Shown: positions 24,203-32,999, numbered from the stretch's first letter. The stretch: 64,000 nucleotides of DNA from Streptomyces sp. TLI_235 (GCA_002300355.1 NSGV01000001.1:496001-560000), one strand, 5' to 3'. Notes: generated from the letters alone by a model not told the origin. Translations and numbers: made by a program.

Positions 24203-25702
24203 ATGGCGGTTTTCGTGCTGGTGCCCGACTGGTTCACCGGCGGCTGGATCTGGGAGGACGTGGCCGATCGGCTGCGGGTGTCGGGCGCCGGGGCGCACCC
24301 GGTGACCCTCACCGGGATGGCGGGCGGCCGGGACGCGGCGCCGCCCGGCACGGACCTGGAGACGCACATCGAGGACGTGCTGCGCGTGGTCGACGGCCTG
24401 GACGCACGGGAGGTGGTGCTCGTCGGCCACGGCTACGGCATCCACCCGGTGCTCGGGGCGGCCGACCGCCGGCCGGGGCGGATCGCCCGGATCGTCCACC
24501 TGGACGCGGGCAGCCCCGGGGACGGCGACACTGCCCTGCAGGCGGTGCCGGACCCGGAGGTCCGCCGACCGGTCGCCGCCGGGGCGGCGCACCTGATCCC
24601 TCCGCCGCGGCCCGACGGATGGCAGCGCTGGGGCAGCACCGCGGGTCTGTCGGCCGAGGCGCTGGCCCGGCTGTCCGACCGCGCCGCCCCTCAGCCGGCC
24701 GGCACCCTGACCCGGCCGCTGCGGCTCTCCGGTGCGGCCGCGGCCCTGCCGGCCACCGGCGTCCTGTGCACCGGGAGCGGCCTGACCGTCGCCCTGCTCG
24801 AATCGCTGGTCGCGGCAGGCCGGCCGGAGGCGCGGGACCTCACCCGGCCGACCTCGCGGTTCCTCGAACTCGCCGCCGGGCACTGGCCGATGCTCTCCTG
24901 CCCCGGCGACCTGGCCGAGGTGCTGCTGCGGGCCGCCGCCGGCGAGGGCCACCGGATCACGGCCTCCGCCGAACCGCCCGGTCACCTGCGGCCCTTCGTC
25001 CTGGACGTGCCGGAGCGGCCCCGCGAGCGGGTCGGCCGGGTCGACCTCCACCTCCCCGACGACGCCGGGGACGGGCGGCGCTGGCCCGCGGTGCTGTTCG
25101 TCCACGGCGGCCCGCTCCCCGCCGACCTGCGGCCCACGCCCCGGGACTGGCCGGGACTCGTCGGCCACGCCCGGTACGCGGCGGTACTGGGCGCGGTCGG
25201 GGCCGTGCTCGACCACCGGCTGCACGACTTCGAGGACTACGGGCGGTCCGCCGAGGACCTCGCCGCCGCCGTCGAGTCGGTGCGCGCCGACCCTCGGGTC
25301 GACCCGGACCGCATCGCGCTCTGGTGCTTCTCCGCCGGCGGGCTGCTGCTCGCGGACTGGCTCGCCGCTCCCCCGCCGTGGCTGCGGTGCGCGGCGGCAA
25401 GCTACCCCGTGCTCGCGCCGCTGCCCACCTGGGGGCCGGTCGACCCCCGGTTCCGTCCGGTGGATGCGGTCGGCTCGGCCGGGCGGCTGCCGGTCGTGCT
25501 GACCCGGGCGGGCCGGGAGAACCCCGGGATCGCCGCCACCGTCGCGGAGTTCCTGGCGGCGGCGGAGAAGGCTTCGGCGCGGGTGGAGGTGGTGGACGTG
25601 CCGCAGGGGCGTCACGGCTTCGACACCGTCGACCCCGGCGAGTCGTCACGGCAGGCGGTGGAGCGGGCGATGCGGTCGGTCGTGGCCCATCTGCGAGTCT
25701 GA
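24203..25702 (+). CDS. Tandem alpha/beta hydrolase with one degenerate domain
   Basis: The 499-residue protein consists of two alpha/beta hydrolase domains. Domain 1 (residues 1-250) begins MAVFVLVPDWFTGGW; its nucleophile elbow reads VLVGHGYGIHP, with Gly where the catalytic Ser should be, though a His in AAGHWPML remains. Domain 2 (260-499) looks like a dienelactone-hydrolase/prolyl-oligopeptidase type: VLFVHGGPLPAD, an elbow WCFSAGGLLLAD with Ser, and a C-terminal His in QGRHGFDTVD. Domain 1 is therefore likely inactive. ATG 24203 has GAGGAGG 7 bp upstream. Expression is probably from the MerR-type promoter. A second hydrolase gene follows. Confidence 0.8.
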   Translation: MAVFVLVPDWFTGGWIWEDVADRLRVSGAGAHPVTLTGMAGGRDAAPPGTDLETHIEDVLRVVDGLDAREVVLVGHGYGIHPVLGAADRRPGRIARIVHLDAGSPGDGDTALQAVPDPEVRRPVAAGAAHLIPPPRPDGWQRWGSTAGLSAEALARLSDRAAPQPAGTLTRPLRLSGAAAALPATGVLCTGSGLTVALLESLVAAGRPEARDLTRPTSRFLELAAGHWPMLSCPGDLAEVLLRAAAGEGHRITASAEPPGHLRPFVLDVPERPRERVGRVDLHLPDDAGDGRRWPAVLFVHGGPLPADLRPTPRDWPGLVGHARYAAVLGAVGAVLDHRLHDFEDYGRSAEDLAAAVESVRADPRVDPDRIALWCFSAGGLLLADWLAAPPPWLRCAAASYPVLAPLPTWGPVDPRFRPVDAVGSAGRLPVVLTRAGRENPGIAATVAEFLAAAEKASARVEVVDVPQGRHGFDTVDPGESSRQAVERAMRSVVAHLRV

Positions 25703-25725
25703 CCGGTCGTCACAGCGGCCGGTTG

Positions 25726-27825
25726 TCAGGGGGACCGGTCGGTTGTTGGACGGGGGTGGGCCGGACGGGGTCTGCTGGGCGAGGGGGAACCGTTCCCCGT
25801 CCGCTCGCCCGTGAGGATCCCATGACCGACAGCCCCGACCTCTCCTTCCTCGACCTGCCCGCCGTGGCGGAGGGCTTCGTCGAGGAGACCCGTCCGCGCG
25901 CCCACGGTGCCGGCCTCGACGCCTGGGAGTACGGTCGGGTCACGGCGGGGCTCGCCGCGCTGCGGGACTGGCCCGGTGTCTGCGGTGCGGCCGCGCGGCG
26001 GCACCTGGCGGCGGCCGGGCAGGCAGCGGCGGAGGGGCGGACGGTGACGGCCGGCGAGGCGTACCGGACGGCGGCCCGCTGGTTCCATCTGGCCGGGCTC
26101 GTCCCGGACCCGGACCGGGCGGCCGCCGCCCGCGTCGCCACCGCGGCGGACGAGGCGATGCGGGCGGCCCTGGCGCTGCTCGACCCGGGCGCCGAGCGGG
26201 TCGAGGGCGAGGGCTTCGCCGGGTGGCTGCGGAGGCCGGCCGGCGTGCGGCGGGCTCCGGTGGTGGTGGTCGTGCCCGGGCTGGACTCCGGCAAGGAGGA
26301 GTTCCACCGCGTCGCGGAGGCACTGCTCGCCCGGGGTTCGGCGGTGCTCGCGATCGACGGCCCCGGCCAGGGTGTGCTCGCCGCGACCAGCACCTTCGAG
26401 CCGGACTACCACCGGGTGGTCGGCCGCGCCGTGGACGCCCTGGCGGGGCGGGGCGGCCTGGACACCGCGGACGGCGTCGCCGTCATCGGCCTGAGCCTGG
26501 GGGGCTGGTTCGCGGCGGCCGCGGCGGCGGGTGAACCGCGGGTCCGGGCGGCGGCGCTGGTCAGCGGCCCGTCCCGGCTGGACTGGGATGCCCTCGTCCC
26601 GTTCGTCACCGCGACGCTCGCCCAGCGCTGCGGCGGCATCCAGGCCGCCCGTTCCTTCGCCCGCCGGGTCGACCTCGACACCCTCGCCGACCGGCTCGAC
26701 CTCCCGCTCCTTGTCGTGGAGGGCGGCGAGGACCGCATCCCCGGGGTCACCGGCGCCGAGCTGCCGGCCCGTCGGCTCCCGAACGCGGAGCTGCTGCTCG
26801 TCCCGCACGGCAACCACCTGCTCGGCAACGCCCTCGCCGACTGGCTCCCCACCACCGCCGACTGGCTCGCCCGGGCGGCGTCGGCGCGGCTCTGACGCAT
26901 CCTCCGCCGCAGGACACGGGGCAGGACGCGGGGCAGGGGCCGGCCCGCCGACCGGCCGGCGGCGGGGGGCCGACCCGTCAGGGCCGGGGGCCGGCGGGGC
27001 AGGGGCCGGGACGGCGAGGAGTCGGCCCGTACGGGCGGCGGTGGCCCCCGCGGTGCCGGTCCACTCGGCGGCGGTGATGTAGAGGGTGGGGGTGCCGGCG
27101 GGGGTGCCGAGGGCGCAGGAGAAGCAGCCGCGGTCGGTCTCGACGGTCTGCAGGATCTCGCCGCCCTCGCGGACCCGGACACAGCGGCGGTTCGGTACGT
27201 CGGCGTACCAGAGCGCCCCCTCGGCATCGAGGCTGATCCCGTCGGGAGCCGATCCCTCGACCTCGGCCCAGGTGCGACGGCCCGTCAGACCGCCGTCGGG
27301 GGCGATGTCGAAGGCGGTGATCCGGGCCGCGTACGACTCGGCGACGACCAGGGTCGCGCCGTCCGGGGTCACGGCCATGCCGTTCGGGAAGGCGAGGTCC
27401 TCGGCGACGGTGCGGGCGGTGCCGTCGGGCGCGACCAGGGCGACGAGCCCGGGGGCGGGCGGCTCGCCGGTCATGAGGTCGAAGCCGATGCAGTTGGCGT
27501 AGGCGTTGCCGCGGCCGTCGGCGGCGACCTCGTTCCAGGGCCGGTCGCAGAGCGGGCGGAGGTCGGCGTAGGGGGTCAGGGTGCCGTCCGGTTCGCGGCG
27601 GAGCAGGCGGCGGTCGCTGCCGGCCAGGACCAGCAGACGGCCGTCGGGCAGCGGGTCGATGCAGAACGGGAAGGCCTCGACCCGGCCGACCGTCTCACCT
27701 GCGCCCCGCTCGTCGACGGTGATCAGCTCGTGGGCGCCCCAGTCGCAGAGCCAGAGCCGGCCGTCGTGCCAGCGCGGGGACTCGCCGAGGACGAGGCCGT
27801 CCAGGAGGACACGGGGTTCGGTCAC
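25726..27825 (-). CDS. SMP-30/gluconolactonase-like beta-propeller with run-on tail
   Basis: The first ~285 residues form a complete SMP-30/gluconolactonase/LRE-like six-bladed propeller. Visible parts are LGESPRWHDGRLWLCDWGAH at the start, RPWNEVAADGRGNAYANCIG near 110 with metal ligands, DLAFPNGMAVTPDGATLVVA near 150, and GSAPDGISLDAEGALWYADV near 197. It should hydrolyse a sugar lactone or related ester with a divalent metal. Family members end soon after the segment LYITAAEWTG. Here the frame lacks a stop and runs 410 more residues, entirely antisense to the hydrolase gene. That tail is low-complexity and probably meaningless, so a frameshift near 26950 is suspected. Confidence 0.7.
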   Translation of the reverse strand: MTEPRVLLDGLVLGESPRWHDGRLWLCDWGAHELITVDERGAGETVGRVEAFPFCIDPLPDGRLLVLAGSDRRLLRREPDGTLTPYADLRPLCDRPWNEVAADGRGNAYANCIGFDLMTGEPPAPGLVALVAPDGTARTVAEDLAFPNGMAVTPDGATLVVAESYAARITAFDIAPDGGLTGRRTWAEVEGSAPDGISLDAEGALWYADVPNRRCVRVREGGEILQTVETDRGCFSCALGTPAGTPTLYITAAEWTGTAGATAARTGRLLAVPAPAPPAPGPDGSAPRRRPVGGPAPAPRPAPCPAAEDASEPRRRRPGEPVGGGGEPVGEGVAEQVVAVRDEQQLRVREPTGRQLGAGDPGDAVLAALHDKEREVEPVGEGVEVDPAGEGTGGLDAAAALGERRGDERDEGIPVQPGRAADQRRRPDPRFTRRRGRREPAPQAQADDGDAVRGVQAAPPRQGVHGAADHPVVVRLEGAGRGEHTLAGAVDREHRRTPGEQCLRDAVELLLAGVQPGHDHHHRSPPHAGRPPQPPGEALALDPLGARVEQRQGRPHRLVRRGGDAGGGRPVRVRDEPGQMEPAGRRPVRLAGRHRPPLRRCLPGRRQVPPRGRTADTGPVPQRGEPRRDPTVLPGVEAGTVGARTGLLDEALRHGGQVEEGEVGAVGHGILTGERTGNGSPSPSRPRPAHPRPTTDRSP
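25822..26895 (+). CDS. FrsA/esterase-type alpha/beta hydrolase
   Basis: The 357-residue protein has an N-terminal helical part (DLPAVAEGFVEETRPRAHG, AAARRHLAAAGQAAAEGRTV, AYRTAARWFHLAGLVPD), as in FrsA/2,6-dihydropseudooxynicotine-hydrolase-type enzymes, then an alpha/beta hydrolase core. The core has VVVVPGLDSGKEEFH near 155, AIDGPGQG near 183, the elbow VIGLSLGGWFAA near 223 and a His in VPHGNHLLGN near 337. All triad elements are present. It lies 119 bp after the tandem hydrolase in the same direction, probably in the same regulon. The whole gene is antisense to the open tail of the lactonase gene. Confidence 0.8.
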   Translation: MTDSPDLSFLDLPAVAEGFVEETRPRAHGAGLDAWEYGRVTAGLAALRDWPGVCGAAARRHLAAAGQAAAEGRTVTAGEAYRTAARWFHLAGLVPDPDRAAAARVATAADEAMRAALALLDPGAERVEGEGFAGWLRRPAGVRRAPVVVVVPGLDSGKEEFHRVAEALLARGSAVLAIDGPGQGVLAATSTFEPDYHRVVGRAVDALAGRGGLDTADGVAVIGLSLGGWFAAAAAAGEPRVRAAALVSGPSRLDWDALVPFVTATLAQRCGGIQAARSFARRVDLDTLADRLDLPLLVVEGGEDRIPGVTGAELPARRLPNAELLLVPHGNHLLGNALADWLPTTADWLARAASARL

Positions 27826-27966
27826 GGCGGGCTCCTCGCTGCGGACGGATGCTCGGCACCATCATGGGCGACCGGGCGCAGCGGGCAGAGGTCGTGCGGG
27901 GGCGTGTCGGGGCGTCAGGTTCCGGGCGGCGTCCGGTCCGACGTTGAGCAGCCCCGGGGGCGACCG

Positions 27967-29142
27967 TCAGGCGGGGCGGGTGGCGGCGATGATGTGGACG
28001 GCTTCGGCGATCTGGGTGTCCGTCAGGTCGCCGCGGGCGGTGAGGCGGAGGCGGGAGATGCCGTCGGGGACGGACGGGGGGCGGAAGCAGCCGACGGCGA
28101 GGCCGGCGGTGCGGCAGTCGGCGGCCCAGCGGACGGCGGCCTCCGGGCCGGGGGCGCGGACGGAGACGACGGCGGCGTCCGGGGTGGAGGCGTGCAGGCC
28201 TGCGGCGGTGAGGCGGGCGGCGAGGGTGTGGGCGACCGCGCGGGCGCGGTCGGCGCGGTGGGGTTCGGCGCGCAGCAGCCGCAGGGCGCCGAGGGCGGCG
28301 CCGGCGGCGGCGGGGGCGAGGCCGGTGTCGAAGATGAAGGTGCGGGCGGTCTCGGTGAGGTGCCTGATGACCCGTCGGGGTCCGAGGACGGCGCCGCCCT
28401 GGGAGCCGAGCGACTTGGAGAGGGTCACCGTGGCGACGGTGTCGGGTTCGCCGGCGAGGCCCGCGGCGGCGAGGGCGCCGCGCCCGCCGCGGCCGAGGAC
28501 GCCGAGGCCGTGGGCGTCGTCGACGAGCAGCGCGGCGCCGTGCGCGCGGGCGGCGGCGGAGTGCCCGGCGAGCGGGGCGGCGTTGCCGTCGACGGAGAAG
28601 ACGGAGTCGGTGACGACGAGGGCGCGGCGGTGCGAGCGGGCGGCGAGCACCTCGCGGACGGCGTCCGGGTCGGCGTGCGGGGCGCGGTGGACGTCGCTGC
28701 GGGCGAGCCGGCAGCCGTCGATCAGCGAGGCGTGGTTGTACGCGTCGGAGACGATCAGGGTGTCGGGGTCGGTGAGTGCGGTGAGTGCGGCGAGGTTGGC
28801 GGCGTACCCGGAGGAGAACACCAGGGCGGCCTCGAAGCCGCAGAACTCGGCGAGTTCGTCCTCGAGTTCGGTGTGCAGCGCGGTGGTGCCGGTGACCAGG
28901 CGGGAGCCGGTGGCGCCGCCGCCCCAGCGGCGGGCGGCCTCGGCGGCGGCCTCGGTGACGGCGGGGTGGTGGACGAGGCCCAGGTAGTCGTTGCTCGCGA
29001 GGTCCAGCACCGGGTCGTCGGCGGGGCGGCTGCGCAGGGTGCGGGTGAGCCCGGCGCGGGCGCGGAGGTCGGCGGCCTCGTCCAGCCAGTCGAAGACGGC
29101 GGACGGCGCGAGGGTCTGCTGCGGCACGGTGGGGTGGACCAT
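27967..29142 (-). CDS. bioF: 8-amino-7-oxononanoate synthase (biotin synthesis)
   Basis: The 391-residue protein is a fold-type I PLP enzyme of the alpha-oxoamine synthase family: LDLASNDYLGLVHHP near residue 45, FSSGYAANLAALTAL near 105, DSVFSVDGNAAPL near 190, VDDAHGLGVLGRGGRG near 215 and the PLP lysine in VTLSKSLGSQGG near 250. It condenses pimeloyl-thioester with alanine in biotin synthesis. Related enzymes (KBL, serine palmitoyltransferase) share these motifs, but length and the DDAHGLGVLG motif fit BioF. ATG 29142 is chosen; the upstream frame is a shadow of the PucR gene. No bioA, bioB or bioD is adjacent. It is divergent from PucR with 139 bp between. Confidence 0.85.
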   Translation of the reverse strand: MVHPTVPQQTLAPSAVFDWLDEAADLRARAGLTRTLRSRPADDPVLDLASNDYLGLVHHPAVTEAAAEAARRWGGGATGSRLVTGTTALHTELEDELAEFCGFEAALVFSSGYAANLAALTALTDPDTLIVSDAYNHASLIDGCRLARSDVHRAPHADPDAVREVLAARSHRRALVVTDSVFSVDGNAAPLAGHSAAARAHGAALLVDDAHGLGVLGRGGRGALAAAGLAGEPDTVATVTLSKSLGSQGGAVLGPRRVIRHLTETARTFIFDTGLAPAAAGAALGALRLLRAEPHRADRARAVAHTLAARLTAAGLHASTPDAAVVSVRAPGPEAAVRWAADCRTAGLAVGCFRPPSVPDGISRLRLTARGDLTDTQIAEAVHIIAATRPA

Positions 29143-29281
29143 GGCCGCACTCTGGCACGGCGGCGCTACGGGCGGCAACGTGCGCCGGCCCACAGTGGCG
29201 CGTGTGTCGGCCCGGCCCCTGACGGGGGGTGCTGCGCGTAGACTCCCCCGACCGGCTGGAGTCCTGGCGAGGGGAGAGCTG

Positions 29282-30862
29282 GTGGAGAACGGCCGCCTGA
29301 CCGTGCGGGACGTGCTGGCGCTGGAGCTGGTCGCGCCGTGGGACGCGGAGGTGGTCGCCTGCCCGGACCGGTTGGACCGGCCGGTGCGCTGGCTGCACGT
29401 CGCGGAGGCGGCGGACGTCGCGGTGATGCTGACCGGCGGTGAGATGGTGCTGACCACCGGTCTGCTGCTCGCCGGGGACGAGCAGGCGCAGGCCGCGTAC
29501 ATGGAGTCGATGCGGCGGTCCGGGGCGGCCGCGGTGGTGCTGGGGCTGGGGCGGGCGTTCTCGACCACGCCGGGGGCGATGCGGCGGGCGGCGCAGCGCT
29601 GCGGGGTGCCGCTGGTGGTGCTGCACCGGCCGGCGCCGTTCGCCCGGCTGACGGAGGAGGTGCACGCGCGGCTGCTGCACGGCCGGTACGCGGCGCTGGA
29701 CCTGTCGGACCGGATGGGCGGTTCGCTGGCGGCGCTGAATCTGTCCGGGGTGCCGCTGCAGCGGCTGCTGGACGAGATCGCGGGTTTCGCGGGGTGTCCT
29801 GCCGTGGTGGTGAACCTGGCGCACCGGGTGCTGGCCTCGGCCGGGGAGCCGGGGGCGCTGGGTGATCTGCTGCGGGACTGGGAGCGGGTGTCCCGGCAGG
29901 TCGCGGAGCTGCTGGGGAACGGGCCGGTGACGCCGGGCCCGGACGGCTGGGTGGTGGCGCGGTTGGAGGCGCGCGGCCGGCAGTGGGGTCACCTGGTGCT
30001 GTTCGGGCACCAGGGCGGCGAGGAGACCGGGCGGGTGCTGGGGCGGGTGGCGGCGGAGGCGCTGGCGGTGCACCGGCTGCTGGCGGACCCGGTGGGCAGC
30101 CGGCAGCGCGGCTGGGAGGACCAGGCGGCGGAGGCGCTGCTCGCGGACCTGGCCTCGGGCACGGCCCGCCCCGAGCATCTGCTGCCGCGGTTCCGGGCCG
30201 CGGGGCTGCCGACCGAGCGGCGCACCTTCGTGCCGGTGGTGCTGCGGCCGCCGTCCGGGGCGGGGGTGCTGTGCGAGGCGGTGCGCCGGACGCTGGACGA
30301 GGAGGCGCTGGCCGGTCTGGTGGCCCGGGTGGGGCCGGACGGGGCGATCGCGGTGCTGCTCAGCGTGCCGCCGGAGCGGGACGCGGACGCCGAGGTGGAC
30401 CGGCTGGCGGTGCGGCTGCTGGAGCGGGTCGAGGGTGCGGTGCTCGGCGCGGGTTTCGGCTGCCGGGTGCTGGACGAGGTGCGCCGCTCCTTCCTGGAGG
30501 CGGTGCACGTGGCGGACGCGGCGCTGGCCGGACCGCCGTCCGGCCCGGTGGCGCGGCTGCGGGACGTGCGGCTGCGCGGCCTGGTCCGGCTGCTGCGGGA
30601 CGAGCCGGAGCTGCAGGCGTTCATCGGCCGGGAGCTCGGGCCGCTGCTGGGCCGCAAGGAGTTGCTGGACGTGCTGCGCACCTATCTGCGGACGGGCCGG
30701 AACAAGTCGCTGGCGGCGCAGGAGCAGCACGTCAGCCGGCCCGCGATGTACCGGCGGCTGCAGAGCATCGAGTCGCTGCTCGGGATCGACCTGGACGATC
30801 TGGAGCAGCTGACCTCGCTGTACGTGGCGCTGCTCGCGCACGACGCGCAGCGCGGGCCGTAG
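29282..30862 (+). CDS. PucR-family transcriptional regulator
   Basis: The 526-residue protein has the PucR architecture. An N-terminal purine-catabolism-type domain (residues 1-125) starts RLTVRDVLALELVAPWDAEV and contains WLHVAEAADVAVMLTGGEMV. A variable middle region follows. The C-terminal GGDEF-like/HTH_30 domain has LLDVLRTYLRTGRNKSLAAQ and HVSRPAMYRRLQSIESLLGI as the DNA-binding end. GTG 29282 is preceded by GAGGGGAGAG. PucR proteins activate nitrogen or purine catabolism, but in Streptomyces many control unrelated genes. It is divergent from bioF and followed 76 bp later by a propeller gene. Confidence 0.9.
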   Translation: MENGRLTVRDVLALELVAPWDAEVVACPDRLDRPVRWLHVAEAADVAVMLTGGEMVLTTGLLLAGDEQAQAAYMESMRRSGAAAVVLGLGRAFSTTPGAMRRAAQRCGVPLVVLHRPAPFARLTEEVHARLLHGRYAALDLSDRMGGSLAALNLSGVPLQRLLDEIAGFAGCPAVVVNLAHRVLASAGEPGALGDLLRDWERVSRQVAELLGNGPVTPGPDGWVVARLEARGRQWGHLVLFGHQGGEETGRVLGRVAAEALAVHRLLADPVGSRQRGWEDQAAEALLADLASGTARPEHLLPRFRAAGLPTERRTFVPVVLRPPSGAGVLCEAVRRTLDEEALAGLVARVGPDGAIAVLLSVPPERDADAEVDRLAVRLLERVEGAVLGAGFGCRVLDEVRRSFLEAVHVADAALAGPPSGPVARLRDVRLRGLVRLLRDEPELQAFIGRELGPLLGRKELLDVLRTYLRTGRNKSLAAQEQHVSRPAMYRRLQSIESLLGIDLDDLEQLTSLYVALLAHDAQRGP

Positions 30863-30938
30863 GGCCTGTGTTTGCCGGGGCCGGGTGGGCGGGCCAGAGT
30901 GGAGGTGCCGGCGTCGCGGCTCGTCAACGGAGCAGATC

Positions 30939-31748
30939 ATGGCAGTTCCCCGCCCCGTCCCGGCCGGGCCGGCCGACGGCTTCGAGACGATCCCGGTCGG
31001 CCAGGGGCCGCACAGTGTGACGGTGAGCCGGGACGGCAGCCGGGTGTACGTGACGTGCGCGCGGACGGGTTCGGTGACGGCCGTGGAGCCGACCCGGCGA
31101 CAGGTGGCTGCGGTCCACCGGGTCGGGGCGTCGCTGTACGGGGTGGCGGTGAGCCCGGACGGGGAGCGGCTGTACACGGCTGACCCGAGCCGGTGCGCGC
31201 TGTCGGTGGTGGGGGCGGAGAGCGGCGTGGTGGCGGCCGAGACGGTGTTCGAGGAGCGTCCCTTCGGGCTGGCGATGGCGCCGAGCGGGGCGCGGCTGCT
31301 GGTGTCGGCGCCGCGCGAGAACGCGGTGCTGGTCACGGACGGCCTCGGTGCGCCGCGGGGTCGGCTCACCGGGGTGGACTTCGCGGTGGGGCTGGCGCTG
31401 AGCCCGGACGGCCGGCTGCTGTACGCGGCGAACGTCTTCGCGGGCACGGTGAGCGTGCTGGACGTGTCGGGCCTCGGCTCGCTGGCGGGCAGCGCGGCGG
31501 CCGTCGCGGTGGCGCGGATCCCGGTGGCCCGCAGCCCGTACGGCCTGGCGCTGAGCCCGGACGGCGGGCGGCTGTACGTGGCGCACTTCCCGTTCGACCT
31601 GGTCTCGGTGGTGGACACCGACGAGCGGGCGGTGGCGGGCACGTTCGCGGTGCCGGACGGCCCGCGCGGGGTGGCGGTGAGCCCGGACGGCGCCAAGCTC
31701 TACGTGGCGAACGGCTTCGCGAGCACGGTGACGGTGGTGGAGCTCTGA
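30939..31748 (+). CDS. YncE/cytochrome-D1-like seven-bladed beta-propeller
   Basis: The 269-residue protein is built from repeats of about 42 residues with the signature 'V.PDG..LYV.....S.V.VVD'. Copies are seen as SVTVSRDGSRVYVTCARTGS, GVAVSPDGERLYTADPS, GLAMAPSGARLLVSAPRENA, GLALSPDGRLLYAANVFAGT, GLALSPDGGRLYVAHFPFD and GVAVSPDGAKLYVANGFAST. This is the YVTN family. Start ATG 30939 is used because the upstream extension is not propeller-like. No signal peptide is visible, so it may be cytoplasmic, unlike most YncE proteins. Function unknown; such proteins act as binding scaffolds. Confidence 0.85.
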   Translation: MAVPRPVPAGPADGFETIPVGQGPHSVTVSRDGSRVYVTCARTGSVTAVEPTRRQVAAVHRVGASLYGVAVSPDGERLYTADPSRCALSVVGAESGVVAAETVFEERPFGLAMAPSGARLLVSAPRENAVLVTDGLGAPRGRLTGVDFAVGLALSPDGRLLYAANVFAGTVSVLDVSGLGSLAGSAAAVAVARIPVARSPYGLALSPDGGRLYVAHFPFDLVSVVDTDERAVAGTFAVPDGPRGVAVSPDGAKLYVANGFASTVTVVEL

Positions 31749-31831
31749 GGCGGCGGGGACGGCGGTGATCGGCGGCTGCGATGACGGCGGGTTTCCGGAC
31801 GGCCACCCGGCGCGTTCGCCCGCACCCGGCT

Positions 31832-31847
31832 CTACAGCGCTGTAGAG
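31832..31847. promoter_or_regulatory. 16-bp palindrome upstream of small gene
   Basis: TCTACAGCGCTGTAGA is a perfect palindrome. GntR/TetR-type operators in actinomycetes often look like this. It precedes the 79-residue gene by 40 bp; the protein that binds it is not identified. Confidence 0.6.
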
Positions 31848-31887
31848 TCCAACGGCCGGGTGCGAACGACACGGGAGGCGGGCGACG

Positions 31888-32127
31888 GTGGACAACGTGC
31901 GGACGCAGGCGTGGGAGCCGCCGCAGGCGCAGGTGGAGCGGGCGTACCAGCCGGTCGAGGTCCGGTTCGAGGACGGCAGCTGGGCGGTCGGCCGGATCAA
32001 CGCCTGGTGGCGGCCGACGGACGGCAGCCCGTGGTGCCGGGTGCGGCTGCTGCGCCGCGGCGGCCCGGAGCGCTGGATGGTCTTCGACCCGGAGCAGCTG
32101 ATGCTCCTGCCGGCCGGCGGCATCTGA
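31888..32127 (+). CDS. Small conserved hypothetical protein
   Basis: The 79-residue protein is rich in Trp and Arg, with beta-strands EVRFEDGSWAVGRINAWWR and WCRVRLLRRGGPERWMVFDP. Such small proteins are common in Streptomyces and of unknown function; the pattern suggests a small SH3-like barrel. GTG 31888 follows GGGAGGCGGGCGACG. The upstream region contains a symmetrical TCTACAGCGCTGTAGA palindrome at 31832-31847, a likely regulator-binding site. Confidence 0.65.
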   Translation: MDNVRTQAWEPPQAQVERAYQPVEVRFEDGSWAVGRINAWWRPTDGSPWCRVRLLRRGGPERWMVFDPEQLMLLPAGGI

Positions 32128-32272
32128 GCCGGGGCGTCCGGGCCGGGACATCCGGCCCGTGCGGCGGGAGTCGACCGCTCCCCCGGTGGGAAGATCCTCC
32201 CCGTCGGGAGTGCCGCGCACGGCGCGCGTCCCGGCGGCAGGGCGTCGGATCAGCGAAAGGGTGACGGGCCTG

Positions 32273-32854
32273 ATGAGCGTGAACCTGGGCAAGGGCGAGA
32301 AGGTCGACCTCGGCAAGCCGGGCGGTGGCTCGCTGGAGGTCGTGCGGATGGGCCTGGGCTGGCAGGCCGCGCCCCGCAAGGGGTTCTTCGCCAAGCTGAT
32401 GGCCCGTGAGATCGACCTGGACGCCTCGGCCGTGCTGTTCGCCGGCCGCACGCCGGTGGACGTGGTCTACTTCCAGCACCTGACGAGCTCCGACGGCTCG
32501 GTGCGGCACGGCGGCGACAACCTGACCGGCGGCGCCGGGCAGGGCGCGGACGACGAGGTCATCACGGTGGACCTGACCCGGGTGCCGAAGAAGGTCGACC
32601 AGATCGTCTTCACGGTCAACTCGTTCACCGGCCAGACCTTCCAGGACGTGCAGAACGCGTTCTGCCGGCTGGTCGACGACTCCACCGGCCGGGAGCTGGC
32701 CCGCTACACGCTGACCGGCGGCGGCAGCCACACCGCGCAGATCATGGCGAAGGTGCACCGGTCGAACGGCGGCTGGCAGATGACGGCGATCGGCGTGCCC
32801 GCGCAGGGCCGGACCTTCCAGGACGTGATCCCGGACATCGAGCCGCACCTCTGA
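32273..32854 (+). CDS. TerD-family protein
   Basis: The 193-residue protein belongs to the TerD family of calcium-binding tellurium/stress-resistance proteins. It starts MSVNLGKGEKVDLGKPGGGS and has IDLDASAVLFAG near residue 47, DEVITVDLTRVPKKVDQIVF near 90, FTGQTFQDVQNAFCRLVDD near 113 and a final SNGGWQMTAIG. Acidic residues of the two calcium sites are in DLDAS and in HGGDNLTG. TerD proteins associate with membranes and take part in phage and oxidative stress responses and in conidiation in Streptomyces. Only one copy is seen and no other ter genes are adjacent. Confidence 0.9.
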   Translation: MSVNLGKGEKVDLGKPGGGSLEVVRMGLGWQAAPRKGFFAKLMAREIDLDASAVLFAGRTPVDVVYFQHLTSSDGSVRHGGDNLTGGAGQGADDEVITVDLTRVPKKVDQIVFTVNSFTGQTFQDVQNAFCRLVDDSTGRELARYTLTGGGSHTAQIMAKVHRSNGGWQMTAIGVPAQGRTFQDVIPDIEPHL

Positions 32855-32999
32855 GCCGCACCGCCCGGGCCGCATCGCCGGGCAAGCACCGCCGAGCGGC
32901 CACGGCGAGCCACGGCGGGCGGGGCGGGCGACACTGGGGGCGAGGGCCCCCGGGCTTGTCCGGGACGGCCCGCCGCGGTACGGGACGGAGGCAGCTCGG

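Noticed and set aside
27967..31748. A biotin or specialised-metabolite biosynthetic cluster around bioF
   Set aside because: No bioA, bioB, bioD or other biosynthetic enzyme is adjacent; PucR and the propeller do not support a pathway.
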